From Pseudomonadota bacterium (GTDB lineage: Bacteria > Pseudomonadota > Gammaproteobacteria > Xanthomonadales > Xanthomonadaceae), in contig JAEWJB010000188.1 in NCBI GenBank assembly GCA_023386795.1, positions 1-64,000 on the forward strand: a DNA stretch of 64,000 bases, given 5' to 3'. Position 1 is the stretch's first letter; each line of letters begins with the position of its first letter. A model generated the notes under the pieces. It was not told the origin of the DNA, ran no database searches, and was given only the letters and a program-made list of their open reading frames with translations. Of the stretch, positions 25,842 to 34,291 are shown in pieces. Both the position numbers and the translations under genes were made by a program.

Positions 25842-27398
25842 TTGACCCAATCCATCCGACACGTGGTCATCCTGGGCGGCGGCTCGGCCGGCTGGCTGAC
25901 CGCCGGCGTGCTCGCCGCAGAGCATGGCGGCCCCGGCGCCGACGACCTGCGCATCACCGTGATCGAATCGCCCGACGTGCCGATCATCGGCGTGGGCGAG
26001 GGCACCTGGCCGACGATGCGCGACACGCTGCGCCGCATCGGCGTGAGCGAGGCCGATTTCATCCGCGAATGCGAAGGCGCTTTCAAGCAGGGCTCGCAGT
26101 TCGTCAACTGGACCGACGCAGGTCCCCGCGACACCTATTACCACCCGTTCCACCTGCCGGGCGGCTATGACGAGGCCGACCTGATCGGCGGCTGGCGCCA
26201 GCATCATCCCGACGCCCAGTTCGACCACCTGGTCTGCGCGCAGCCGCACCTGTGCGATGCGAACAAGGGACCCAAGCAGTTCGCCACGCCCGAGTACGCC
26301 TCGGTGGCCAACTACGCCTATCACCTGGACGCCGCCAAGCTGGGCGGTTTCCTGCGCAAGCACTGCGTATCGCGGCTCAACGTGCGCCACGTCCCCGACC
26401 TGGTCACCGAAGTGCGCTCGCACGACAACGGCGACATCGCCGCGCTGCGCACCCGCGAGCATGGCGACATCGCCGGCGACCTGTTCATCGACTGCACGGG
26501 CCTGCGGGCGCTGCTGATCGGCCAGCACCTGGGCGAGCCGCTGCTGCCGCAGCAGCACCTGCTGTTCAACGATCGCGCCATTCCCACCCAGGTTCCCTAC
26601 ACCGATGCACGCGCGCCCATCGCCTGCCAGACCATTTCCACCGCACAGAAGTTCGGCTGGATCTGGGACATCGGCCTGCAGGGCCGCCGTGGCATCGGCC
26701 ATGTCTACTCCAGCGCCTACGGCAGCGAGCAGGACGCGCACGACGCGCTGGTGCGCTACATCGTCGATACCGGCGGGCGCGAACAGGACATCACCTGGGT
26801 GCCACGCGTGCGCATCGAGCCGGGCTACCGGCTGCGCCCCTGGCGCAACAATTGCGTGGCGGTGGGCCTGTCCAGCGGCTTCCTTGAACCGCTGGAAGCC
26901 AGCTCGCTGGTGCTGGTGGAACTGGCCGCGGCGATGATCGCCGACCAGTTCCCGGCCACGCGCGACACCATGGATATCCTGGCCACCCGCTTCAACGACA
27001 CCTTCCGCTACCGCTGGGAGCGGGTGGTGGATTTCCTCAAGCTGCACTACGTGCTCAGCCGGCGCGACGATTCGGACTACTGGCGCGACCACCGCCGCGA
27101 GGAGACCTGGCCCGAGCGCCTGCGCGACCTGCTCGCGTTGTGGCGCTACCAGCCGCCCTCGCGCTACGACCTGTACCGGATCGAGGAGGTCTTCCCCTGG
27201 GCGAGCTACCAGTACATCCTCTATGGCATGGGTTTTGTGCCGCAGGGCAGGGCGGGCACGGCGCACACGGCGGCCATCCAGCGTGCGGAACGCTGCTTCC
27301 GCCAGACCGCCGAGCAGACCGCGCGCATGCTCGCCGCGTTGCCCGGCCACCGCGAATTGATCGACCACATCCGCGCGCGCGGCCTGCCGCGCGTGTGA
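25842..27398 (+). CDS. Flavin-dependent halogenase-like (tryptophan 7-halogenase family) protein 1
   Basis: This 518-aa FAD enzyme has the dinucleotide motif LGGGSAGW near the N-terminus, the catalytic-type lysine at 82 (GAFKQGSQF) and the EPLEAS motif (SSGFLEPLEASSLVLVE). The second halogenase signature WxWxIP reads WIWDIG at 273-278, so its last position is changed. It starts at TTG (25842), preceded by AAGAGG, because no ATG fits before the FAD motif. Family members near TonB receptors include indole-active halogenases, but most substrates are unknown. A flavin reductase would be supplied from elsewhere. Confidence 0.88.
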   Translation: MTQSIRHVVILGGGSAGWLTAGVLAAEHGGPGADDLRITVIESPDVPIIGVGEGTWPTMRDTLRRIGVSEADFIRECEGAFKQGSQFVNWTDAGPRDTYYHPFHLPGGYDEADLIGGWRQHHPDAQFDHLVCAQPHLCDANKGPKQFATPEYASVANYAYHLDAAKLGGFLRKHCVSRLNVRHVPDLVTEVRSHDNGDIAALRTREHGDIAGDLFIDCTGLRALLIGQHLGEPLLPQQHLLFNDRAIPTQVPYTDARAPIACQTISTAQKFGWIWDIGLQGRRGIGHVYSSAYGSEQDAHDALVRYIVDTGGREQDITWVPRVRIEPGYRLRPWRNNCVAVGLSSGFLEPLEASSLVLVELAAAMIADQFPATRDTMDILATRFNDTFRYRWERVVDFLKLHYVLSRRDDSDYWRDHRREETWPERLRDLLALWRYQPPSRYDLYRIEEVFPWASYQYILYGMGFVPQGRAGTAHTAAIQRAERCFRQTAEQTARMLAALPGHRELIDHIRARGLPRV

Positions 27399-27414
27399 GC
27401 CACCAAGAAGACCG

Positions 27415-28131
27415 ATGACCCGCCACGTCCCGCTCAACAACGTCGACCACCACGGCCTGCGCATCGACACCCGCCGCGTACCCGGGCTGGGCGACGAAGT
27501 GATGTCCGTACTGACCTTCCCCGGCGAATTCCGCCAGCTGCAGGCGCATTACCCGATCGTCTTCCACAAGGATGCCGAGGGTGCCTTCCATCCGCTGGCC
27601 CTGCTGGGCCTGCGCGAGCACGAAAACCTGTTCCTGGAGCCGGACGGCTGGGATGCGCACTACCTGCCGCTGGCGATCGAACGCAAGCCGTTCCTGATCG
27701 GCAGCACCGACGGCGAACCGACGGTGCACGTGGACCTGGACAGCCCGCGCATCGCCGCCGACGACGCGCCGGGTGAGGCGGTGTTCAAGGAGTTCGGTGG
27801 GCAGACCGTCTACCTGGAACGCATCAGCTCGGTCTTGCGCGCCCTGCATGAAGGCTTGCAGCAGAACCCGGGCTTCACCGCGCTACTGCTCTCGCTGGAC
27901 CTGCTGGAGCCGTTCGCGTTCGACGCACGCCTGCGCGACGGTACCCCGCTGCGGGTAGAAGGGCTCTACACGATCCACGAGGAGCGCCTGCGCGCGCTCG
28001 ACGGCCCCACGCTGGCGCAGCTCAACCGCAGCGGCGCGCTGGAAGCCATCCACATGGTGATCGCCTCGGGCGCGCATTTCCGCGACCTGATCGAACGCAC
28101 CGAGCGCCGTCGTGCTGCCGGTCACCACTAA
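27415..28131 (+). CDS. SapC family protein
   Basis: This 238-aa protein contains DEVMSVLTFPGEFRQLQAHY, then HPLALLGLREHENLFL and PLAIERKPFLIG, the SapC family signature. The name comes from the Campylobacter S-layer-associated gene, but the biochemical role is not established. Here, as in other TonB-receptor loci, it sits between halogenase-like genes. It lacks a signal peptide. It starts 16 bases after the first halogenase stop and overlaps the JmjC-like gene by 20 bases, which suggests translational coupling. Confidence 0.9.
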   Translation: MTRHVPLNNVDHHGLRIDTRRVPGLGDEVMSVLTFPGEFRQLQAHYPIVFHKDAEGAFHPLALLGLREHENLFLEPDGWDAHYLPLAIERKPFLIGSTDGEPTVHVDLDSPRIAADDAPGEAVFKEFGGQTVYLERISSVLRALHEGLQQNPGFTALLLSLDLLEPFAFDARLRDGTPLRVEGLYTIHEERLRALDGPTLAQLNRSGALEAIHMVIASGAHFRDLIERTERRRAAGHH

Positions 28132-29128
28132 GGTTCGCGAGGTTCACGGGCTCGATCCGCGGGCCCTGCCGGAATCGGTCCTCACCTCCACCGAGCCGCT
28201 GCTGCTGCGCGGGCTGGTCAAGGATTGGCCGCTGGTGCGTGCCGGGCTGGAATCGCCACGCGCCGCGATCGATTACCTGCGCCGCTTCGCCCGCCGCGAC
28301 GCGCAGGTGGCCGTGCTGGTCGCGCCGCCGCAGGTGGAAGGACGCTACTTCTACAACGAGGCGCTGAGCGGCTTCAATTTCCATACCGAGCGCCCGCCGC
28401 TGGGCGCGATGCTCGACGCGATGGAACGCCATCTCGACGACGCGCGGCCGCCCTCGCTGTACATGGGCTCGACCACGGTGGATACCTACCTGCCGGGCCT
28501 GCGCGAGGAGAACGACCTGGATCTGTCCGCGCACGACCCGCTGTTCAGCGTGTGGGTCGGCAACCGCACCCGCATCGCCGCGCACCAGGACGTGCCGGAC
28601 AACATCGCCTGCGTGGCGGTCGGGCACCGGCGCTTCACCGTGTTCCCGCCGGAGCAGTTGCGCAACCTCTATATCGGCCCGCTGGATCTCACCCCGGCCG
28701 GCCAGCCGGTAAGCCTGGTGGACTTCGCCGCCCCGGACCACGCGCGCTTCCCGCGCTTTGCCGAAGCACTCGCGCACGCGCAGGTCGCCGAGCTGGGCCC
28801 GGGCGATGCGATCTTCATCCCCAGCCTGTGGTGGCACCACGTCGAGGGGCTGGATCCCTTCAACGTGCTGCTCAACTACTGGTGGCGGCGCACGCCGGCG
28901 TACATGGATTCGCCGATGAACGCGCTGATGCTGGCGCTGATGAGCGTGCGCGACCTGCCCGCCGAGCAGCGTGCCGCCTGGCAGGAAATCTTCCGCCACT
29001 ATGTCTTCGAGCCGGACGCCGACACCGCCGGCCACATTCCCGAGGCCGCGCGCCGCACGCTGGCGCCGATGACCCCGGAAGTCGCGCGCGAGTTGCGCGC
29101 GCGCCTGTTGCAACGCCTCAACCGCTGA
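28112..29128 (+). CDS. JmjC/cupin-like 2-oxoglutarate oxygenase candidate
   Basis: This 338-aa protein has a cupin-8/JmjC-like fold pattern. It contains EPLLLRGLVKDWPLVRAG at the N-terminus, the iron-site HxD in RIAAHQDVPDNIACV, a distal His in SLWWHHVEGLDPFNVLLNYW, and the FTVFPPEQLRNLY segment. Such proteins are Fe(II)/2-oxoglutarate hydroxylases of protein or small-molecule targets. It begins at GTG 28112 inside the SapC gene; no nearer ATG exists before conserved sequence. It recurs in TonB/halogenase/SapC operons, so the substrate may be shared with the halogenases. Confidence 0.85.
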   Translation: MLPVTTKVREVHGLDPRALPESVLTSTEPLLLRGLVKDWPLVRAGLESPRAAIDYLRRFARRDAQVAVLVAPPQVEGRYFYNEALSGFNFHTERPPLGAMLDAMERHLDDARPPSLYMGSTTVDTYLPGLREENDLDLSAHDPLFSVWVGNRTRIAAHQDVPDNIACVAVGHRRFTVFPPEQLRNLYIGPLDLTPAGQPVSLVDFAAPDHARFPRFAEALAHAQVAELGPGDAIFIPSLWWHHVEGLDPFNVLLNYWWRRTPAYMDSPMNALMLALMSVRDLPAEQRAAWQEIFRHYVFEPDADTAGHIPEAARRTLAPMTPEVARELRARLLQRLNR

Positions 29129-29142
29129 AGGATTTCCCGCGC

Positions 29143-30654
29143 ATGACCCGTGACGCCCTCGACCTCCCCGACACGCCCGTACGCCGCGTCGTCATCGCCG
29201 GTGGCGGCACGGCTGGCTGGATGGCCGCCGCGGCGATCTCCAAGATCCTGGGGCGGCAGTTGGAGATCACGCTGGTGGAGTCCGAGCAGATCGGCACCGT
29301 GGGCGTGGGCGAGGCGACGATCCCGCCGCTGGTCACGTTCCATCGCCTGATGGAGATCGACGAGCGTGAATTCATGGCCGCCACGCAGGGCGCCATCAAG
29401 CTCGGCATCCTGTTCGAGAACTGGCGCCAGGTCGGCCACCGCTATTTCCACTCCTTCGGCACCACCGGTCGCGACCACTGGACCGCCGGCTTCCAGCATT
29501 TCTGGCTGCGCGGCCGCGAACGCGGGCTGGCCAGCGACTATGCCGACTACAACGTCGAATCGGTGGCCGCGCGCGAGAAGCGCTTTGCGCACCTGCCTAA
29601 GATGGGCATGAACTACGCCTATCACTTCGACGCCAGCCTGTACGGCAAGTTCATGCGCAAGATTGCCGAACGACATGGCACGCGGCGGGTGGAGGGCAAG
29701 ATCGCCGACGTGATGCTGCACGAGGACACCGGCTGCATCCGTTCGCTGCGACTGGAATCGGGCGACGTCATCGAGGGCGACCTGTTCATCGACTGCACGG
29801 GCTTCCGCGCGTTGCTGATCGACAAGGCGCTGGGCGTCGGATTCGAGGACTGGTCGCACTGGTTGTTCAACGACAGCGCGCAGGCCGTGCAGACGGCCGC
29901 CGTGGAGGACGCCGCGCCGTACACCAGCGCCATCGCCGAGGAAGCCGGCTGGCAGTGGCGCATTCCATTGCAGCGACGGGTCGGCAACGGCATCGTGTAT
30001 TCGAGCCGACACATGGACGACGACCGCGCACGCGAAATCTTCGAGGGCAGCCTGCGCGGCGAGCAAACCTCGCGGATGCTGCAGATCCGCTTCCGTCCCG
30101 GGCGGCGCGAACACAGCTGGTACCGCAACTGCATCGCGCTGGGGTTGGCAGGCAGCTTCATCGAACCGCTGGAATCGACCACCATCCATTTGATCCAGCG
30201 CGGCATCACCCGCCTGATGCAGTGCTTCCCGAAGGTGCTCACCGCGGTGGACATCGAGGAATACAACCGGCAGATGGCCGAGGAGCTGGTGCACGTGCGC
30301 GACTTCGTCGTGCTGCACTATGCACTGACCGACCGCCGCGACACGGCCTACTGGCGCGCCTGCAACGAAATGACGCTGCCGCCCTCGTTGCAGCATCGCA
30401 TTGACCTGTTCCGCGAGACCGGCATCGTGTTCCACCAGCCCAACGAGCTGTTCGCCGAGAACTCCTGGATCCAGGTGATGATGGGGCAGGGCAACATGCC
30501 CCGGCAGCACCATCCCACCGCCGACCTGATGGGCGACGAGGAACTGGCGCGCTTCCTCAACGCCGCGCGCGAGCACGCCACGCGCACGGCCGCGCAATTG
30601 CCCAGCCACCAGGCTTACCTGGACCGCTGGTGCCCGGCCACGCCGCAATCCTGA
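29143..30654 (+). CDS. Flavin-dependent halogenase-like (tryptophan 7-halogenase family) protein 2
   Basis: This 503-aa FAD enzyme has AGGGTAGWMAAAAIS at the N-terminus, the catalytic-type lysine at 86 (GAIKLGILFENW), an intact WxWxIP motif (WQWRIP at 270-275) and GSFIEPLESTTIHL near the C-terminal third. All known halogenase signature elements are present, unlike in the first copy. The ATG at 29143 lies 14 bases after the JmjC-like stop and is preceded by GAAGGA. The two halogenase-like genes are not recent duplicates, since they share only the motifs. The substrate is unknown. Confidence 0.92.
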   Translation: MTRDALDLPDTPVRRVVIAGGGTAGWMAAAAISKILGRQLEITLVESEQIGTVGVGEATIPPLVTFHRLMEIDEREFMAATQGAIKLGILFENWRQVGHRYFHSFGTTGRDHWTAGFQHFWLRGRERGLASDYADYNVESVAAREKRFAHLPKMGMNYAYHFDASLYGKFMRKIAERHGTRRVEGKIADVMLHEDTGCIRSLRLESGDVIEGDLFIDCTGFRALLIDKALGVGFEDWSHWLFNDSAQAVQTAAVEDAAPYTSAIAEEAGWQWRIPLQRRVGNGIVYSSRHMDDDRAREIFEGSLRGEQTSRMLQIRFRPGRREHSWYRNCIALGLAGSFIEPLESTTIHLIQRGITRLMQCFPKVLTAVDIEEYNRQMAEELVHVRDFVVLHYALTDRRDTAYWRACNEMTLPPSLQHRIDLFRETGIVFHQPNELFAENSWIQVMMGQGNMPRQHHPTADLMGDEELARFLNAAREHATRTAAQLPSHQAYLDRWCPATPQS

Positions 30655-30698
30655 TCGCCATCACCGCCATCACCGCCATCACCCGAGGAGGCCACGCC

Positions 30699-31988
30699 AT
30701 GAGTGCGATGAAGTGGATGCTGTCATGCTTGCTGATGCTGGCCCCGTGGGGACCGGCGCTGGCGGCGGGGCCAAGCGAGGTGAAGATTGTCGAGACGGAA
30801 GGCAGCTATCGGCTGTTCGTCGATGGGCAGCCGTTCTTCATCAAGGGCGGTGGCGGCAGCGGCCACCTCGATGAGCTCGCCGCGCGCGGCGGCAATGCCG
30901 TGCGCACCTGGCGCGTGGACAGCGACCCGGCGCAGATGCGCGCCTTCCTGGACAACGCGCAACGGCTGGGATTGAAAGTGGCCGTCGGCATCGAGGTCGG
31001 CAATGAACGCCATGGTTTCAACTACGACGATGACGCCGCGGTGGCCGCGCAGCTGGCGCGCATCCGGGGCGAGGTCGAGGCATGGAAGGATCACCCGGCG
31101 GTGTTGATGTGGGTGGCCGGCAACGAGCTCAACCTGCACTATTCCAACCAGAAAGTATGGAATGCGATCGGCGGCATCGCCGACATGATCCACGAGGTCG
31201 ACCCGAACCACCCGGTGATGACCACGCTGGCCGGCTTCGGCCCCCCGTTGATCGAACAGATCAAACAGCGTGCCGGCAGCCTGGACCTGATCGGCATCCA
31301 GCTCTACGGCAACCTCGGCGAGCTGCCCGAGAAGCTGCGCGACAGCCACTGGACCGGGCCCTACGTGGTGACCGAATGGGGCCCGACCGGACATTGGGAA
31401 TCGCCGCTGACCTCGTGGGGCGCGCCGATCGAGGACGATGTCTCGCGCAAGGCGGGCGTTTTGCTGGAGCGCTACCAGCGCTACATCGGCGACGAACATC
31501 GCCAGGGACTGGGGTCGTTCGTGTTCTTGTGGGGACAGAAGCAGGAGCGCACGCCGACGTGGTATGGCCTGTTCCTGCCGGAGGGTGAATCCACGCCGAG
31601 CGTGGACGCGATGCAGTTCGCGTGGACCGGCCAGTGGCCGGCGAACCGCGCTCCCTCGATCGCGCCGATCCGCGTGGATGATCGGCTGGCGGCCAGCAGC
31701 GTGGTGCTCAAGGCGGGCAGCAAGCACAAAGCGCACGTGCGGGCGTCGGACAAGGAAGCAGATCCGCTGGCCTACCGCTGGACGCTACGCGAGGAAACCA
31801 CCGCCACCAGCATCGGCGGCGACCCGGAACACCTGCCGGCCGCGGTGGAGGGCGTGATCCAGGATGCGGGGACAGGCGAAATCACGCTGACCGCACCGCA
31901 GAAAGTGGGCAACTACCGGCTGTTCGTCGAAGTCCGCGACGGGCAGGGACACGCGGCGTATGCCAACTTCCCGTTGCGGGTGGAGTAG
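30699..31988 (+). CDS. Secreted glycoside-hydrolase-like (clan A TIM-barrel) protein
   Basis: This 429-aa protein has a signal peptide (MSAMKWMLSCLLMLAPWGPA, then LAAG). The barrel contains FFIKGGGGSGHLDELAARGG near the start, the probable acid/base in WVAGNELNLH and the probable nucleophile in VVTEWGPTGHW. These are the two carboxylates expected for retaining clan-A enzymes (GH2/GH5-like). The last 110 residues form an Ig-like beta domain. It follows the second halogenase after a short (ATCACCGCC)x3 repeat, with a strong GAGGAGG ribosome site. The substrate is not deducible. Confidence 0.8.
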   Translation: MSAMKWMLSCLLMLAPWGPALAAGPSEVKIVETEGSYRLFVDGQPFFIKGGGGSGHLDELAARGGNAVRTWRVDSDPAQMRAFLDNAQRLGLKVAVGIEVGNERHGFNYDDDAAVAAQLARIRGEVEAWKDHPAVLMWVAGNELNLHYSNQKVWNAIGGIADMIHEVDPNHPVMTTLAGFGPPLIEQIKQRAGSLDLIGIQLYGNLGELPEKLRDSHWTGPYVVTEWGPTGHWESPLTSWGAPIEDDVSRKAGVLLERYQRYIGDEHRQGLGSFVFLWGQKQERTPTWYGLFLPEGESTPSVDAMQFAWTGQWPANRAPSIAPIRVDDRLAASSVVLKAGSKHKAHVRASDKEADPLAYRWTLREETTATSIGGDPEHLPAAVEGVIQDAGTGEITLTAPQKVGNYRLFVEVRDGQGHAAYANFPLRVE

Positions 31989-32174
31989 CCGGAACGCGCG
32001 CAGCCGCGCAGGTAAGTAGAACTACTGGCAACGCGCCAGTAGTTCCCTCGATGAAATCGCGCGCCGGGCAGGAGACGCTTGCCCTGGGGTCCTCTGAAGG
32101 CCCGCACGCGGTTTCGGAAGAGGTGGCGGATGGCGAGCGCTCGAACGAGCCGCAGCACACGAAAGCGGGGATTC

Positions 32175-33389
32175 ATGCGGCCGGCTGGGCTGCTCGTCCT
32201 CGCCTCATGGATCGTCTGGCCGGTGGATGCCGCGCCGCCGTCGGCAGCCCCATCACCCGACGCCGCTGCCGCTGCCGAGGCGGAGCCTCCTGCCAGCGCC
32301 GCACCAGCCGGCAAGCAGCACCTGTTCCGTGACCCGACCGACGGCGCGTTCGACATGTCGAACTGGCTGCTGGAGCATCACGGTTTCCTGCCGGTGCCTA
32401 TCGTCATCACCGACCCGGCGCTTGGCTATGGCGGCGGCCTGATGGCGACCTTCTTCCATCGCCCGGAAAGCGCGCCGGCGACACGGACCGGTGCGGATGG
32501 TCAGCCGCAACTGATTCCGCCGAACATGTACGGCATCGGCGGCATGAAGACCGAGAACGGCAGCAAGGCATACGCCGCCGGCGCGATCATGCATTTCAAG
32601 GAAGACACCTGGCGTTACCTGGGGGGTGTCGCGGACACCGACCTGAACATCGATTTCTACACCAGTGGCCGCCTGCTGCCGGAGCGGAAGATCGCGGTGA
32701 ACATGCAGGGCGTGATGTCGCTGCAGCAGCTGCGGCGGCGTATCGGGCAGAGCGAGCTGTTCGTCGCTGGGCAATGGATCTACATGGATCTCGACCCGCG
32801 GCTGGAGAATGCCAGCGATCGGCAGTACCTCAAGAAGCTGGACTTCGAGCAGGTCAGCTCGGGTCTGGGCGTGCAGCTGGAATACGACAGCCGGGACAAC
32901 TCGTTCACGCCCTCGCGCGGCTACCTTTTCAATGCCGAAGGCAACTTCTACATGCCTTTCATCGGCAGCGACGTCGAGTTCCAAAGCTACCGGGTCCACG
33001 GCTACGGCTATTGGCCGCTCGGCAAGCAGTTCGTGCTTGCCGGGCGCGCGGACCTGCGCCATGTGGAGGGTGACGTTCCCTTCTATCGGTTGCCCTACAT
33101 CGACATGCGCGGCGTGCCTTCGGCCCGGTACCAGGACGACAATACCGGCGTACTGGAGGCCGAGCTGCGCTGGAACGTGACCCCACGCTGGGCGGGCATC
33201 GGCTTCGCAGGCGCCGGCCGCGCCTGGGGCGACCGGGCCAGTTTCAGCGACGCGTCCACGGCCGTGAGCAAGGGCGTCGGCGTGCGCTACCTGATCGCCC
33301 GCAAGCTGGGCATATACATGGGCCTGGACTACGCATGGGGCCCGGAAGACCAGACCGTCATCGTGCAGATGGGTAGCGCCTGGCGTTGA
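32175..33389 (+). CDS. BamA/TamA-like outer-membrane beta-barrel (surface antigen D15-type) protein
   Basis: This 404-aa protein has a signal peptide (MRPAGLLVLASWIVWPVDAA) and a Pro/Ala-rich spacer, then FLPVPIVITDPALGYGGGLM and a beta-barrel with GVQLEYDSRDNSFTPSRGYL. That stretch is the D15/Omp85 barrel signature seen also in stand-alone surface-antigen proteins. No POTRA domains are present. It ends in aromatic-rich barrel strands (KLGIYMGLDYAWGPEDQTVI). It is probably an outer-membrane channel or assembly factor; its link to the neighbouring sugar genes is by position only. Confidence 0.85.
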   Translation: MRPAGLLVLASWIVWPVDAAPPSAAPSPDAAAAAEAEPPASAAPAGKQHLFRDPTDGAFDMSNWLLEHHGFLPVPIVITDPALGYGGGLMATFFHRPESAPATRTGADGQPQLIPPNMYGIGGMKTENGSKAYAAGAIMHFKEDTWRYLGGVADTDLNIDFYTSGRLLPERKIAVNMQGVMSLQQLRRRIGQSELFVAGQWIYMDLDPRLENASDRQYLKKLDFEQVSSGLGVQLEYDSRDNSFTPSRGYLFNAEGNFYMPFIGSDVEFQSYRVHGYGYWPLGKQFVLAGRADLRHVEGDVPFYRLPYIDMRGVPSARYQDDNTGVLEAELRWNVTPRWAGIGFAGAGRAWGDRASFSDASTAVSKGVGVRYLIARKLGIYMGLDYAWGPEDQTVIVQMGSAWR

Positions 33390-33460
33390 GCAGCCGGTGA
33401 CGCGGCGCATTCCCGCATTGCCCTTAGAATGCACTTCACTGGCATCGAGGGGAGCGTGAC

Positions 33461-34273
33461 GTGATCCTGCGTTTGGGACTTTGCATGGCCGCCCTTGCCT
33501 GCGTGAGCGTCGCGCAGGCAGCGGAGCAACCAGGCTTTCGTTGGCCGGAGGGTCACCGCGCGGCAGTGAGCCTGGCCTACGACGATGCGCTGGATTCGCA
33601 GCTGGACCACGTGATCCCGCAGCTCGACAAGTACGGCTTCAAGGGCAGTTTCTACCTGCAGCTCTCGCGTGATCCGGTGGGCCAGCGGATGGAGGAATGG
33701 CGTGCCGCCGCGCGCAACGGCCACGAGCTGGGCAACCACACGCTGTTCCACCAGTGTTCGAGCTCGGTGAAAGGGCATGAGTGGGTGGAACCCGCGCGTG
33801 ACCTGGACCACACCAGCGCGGCGCAGATGCGCGACCAGGTGCTGCTGGCCAACGTGATGCTGCAGGCGCTGGACGGCAAGCGTGTGCGCACGATGACCGT
33901 GCCGTGTGGGGACGTGATGGCGGAGGGTTCGAACTACATTCCGCTGGTGGCGGACCAGTTCGTGGCGATCAAGCTGGGCTCGGGTGCGGTCGTGGAGGAC
34001 ATGGCGCGACTGGACCTGCATGCGGTACCGGTGGAAGCGCCGGTCGGCGTGACCGGCGAGCAACTGATCGCGCAGGTGGAGGAAGCTGGACGCCGCGGGA
34101 CGATGGTGAATTTCACCTTCCACGGCGTTGGCGGGGATTACCTGACCGTATCCAGCGAAGCCCACGAGGCGCTGTTGCGTTACCTGGCCGCGCACCGGGA
34201 TGTGTACTGGGTGGATACGTTCGTCAATCTCACCCAGTATGTGCAGGAACAGCGGGCGGGGAAGGGGCGCTGA
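33461..34273 (+). CDS. Secreted polysaccharide deacetylase (NodB/CE4-like)
   Basis: This 270-aa protein begins at GTG with a signal peptide (MILRLGLCMAALACVSVAQA). The NodB-fold motifs are Asp pair YDDA (41-42) and NHTLFH (His at 93 and 97). It ends with VNFTFHGVGGDYLTVSSEAH, which holds the last catalytic-type His. The motif-1 sequence differs from the classical TFDDG (here LAYDDA), so activity may be directed at an unusual acetylated glycan. It converges on the GH2 gene with an 18-base gap. Confidence 0.85.
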   Translation: MILRLGLCMAALACVSVAQAAEQPGFRWPEGHRAAVSLAYDDALDSQLDHVIPQLDKYGFKGSFYLQLSRDPVGQRMEEWRAAARNGHELGNHTLFHQCSSSVKGHEWVEPARDLDHTSAAQMRDQVLLANVMLQALDGKRVRTMTVPCGDVMAEGSNYIPLVADQFVAIKLGSGAVVEDMARLDLHAVPVEAPVGVTGEQLIAQVEEAGRRGTMVNFTFHGVGGDYLTVSSEAHEALLRYLAAHRDVYWVDTFVNLTQYVQEQRAGKGR

Positions 34274-34291
34274 CCCGGCGCCCCGTTGTGT

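Noticed and set aside
22589..26134. A 1181-codon open frame on the minus strand opposite the first TonB receptor
   Set aside because: High GC content creates long antisense frames. The plus strand has a signal peptide, plug and barrel motifs, whereas this frame has low-complexity sequence and no domain.
30651..30685. Short (ATCACCGCC)x3 repeat as a CRISPR or regulatory array
   Set aside because: Three 9-bp units with no spacers, just before a ribosome site; probably simple slippage.
34264..34284. GC-rich hairpin between the deacetylase and beta-mannosidase genes as a terminator
   Set aside because: A 7-bp stem overlaps the deacetylase end and has no T-run on either strand; support is too weak.
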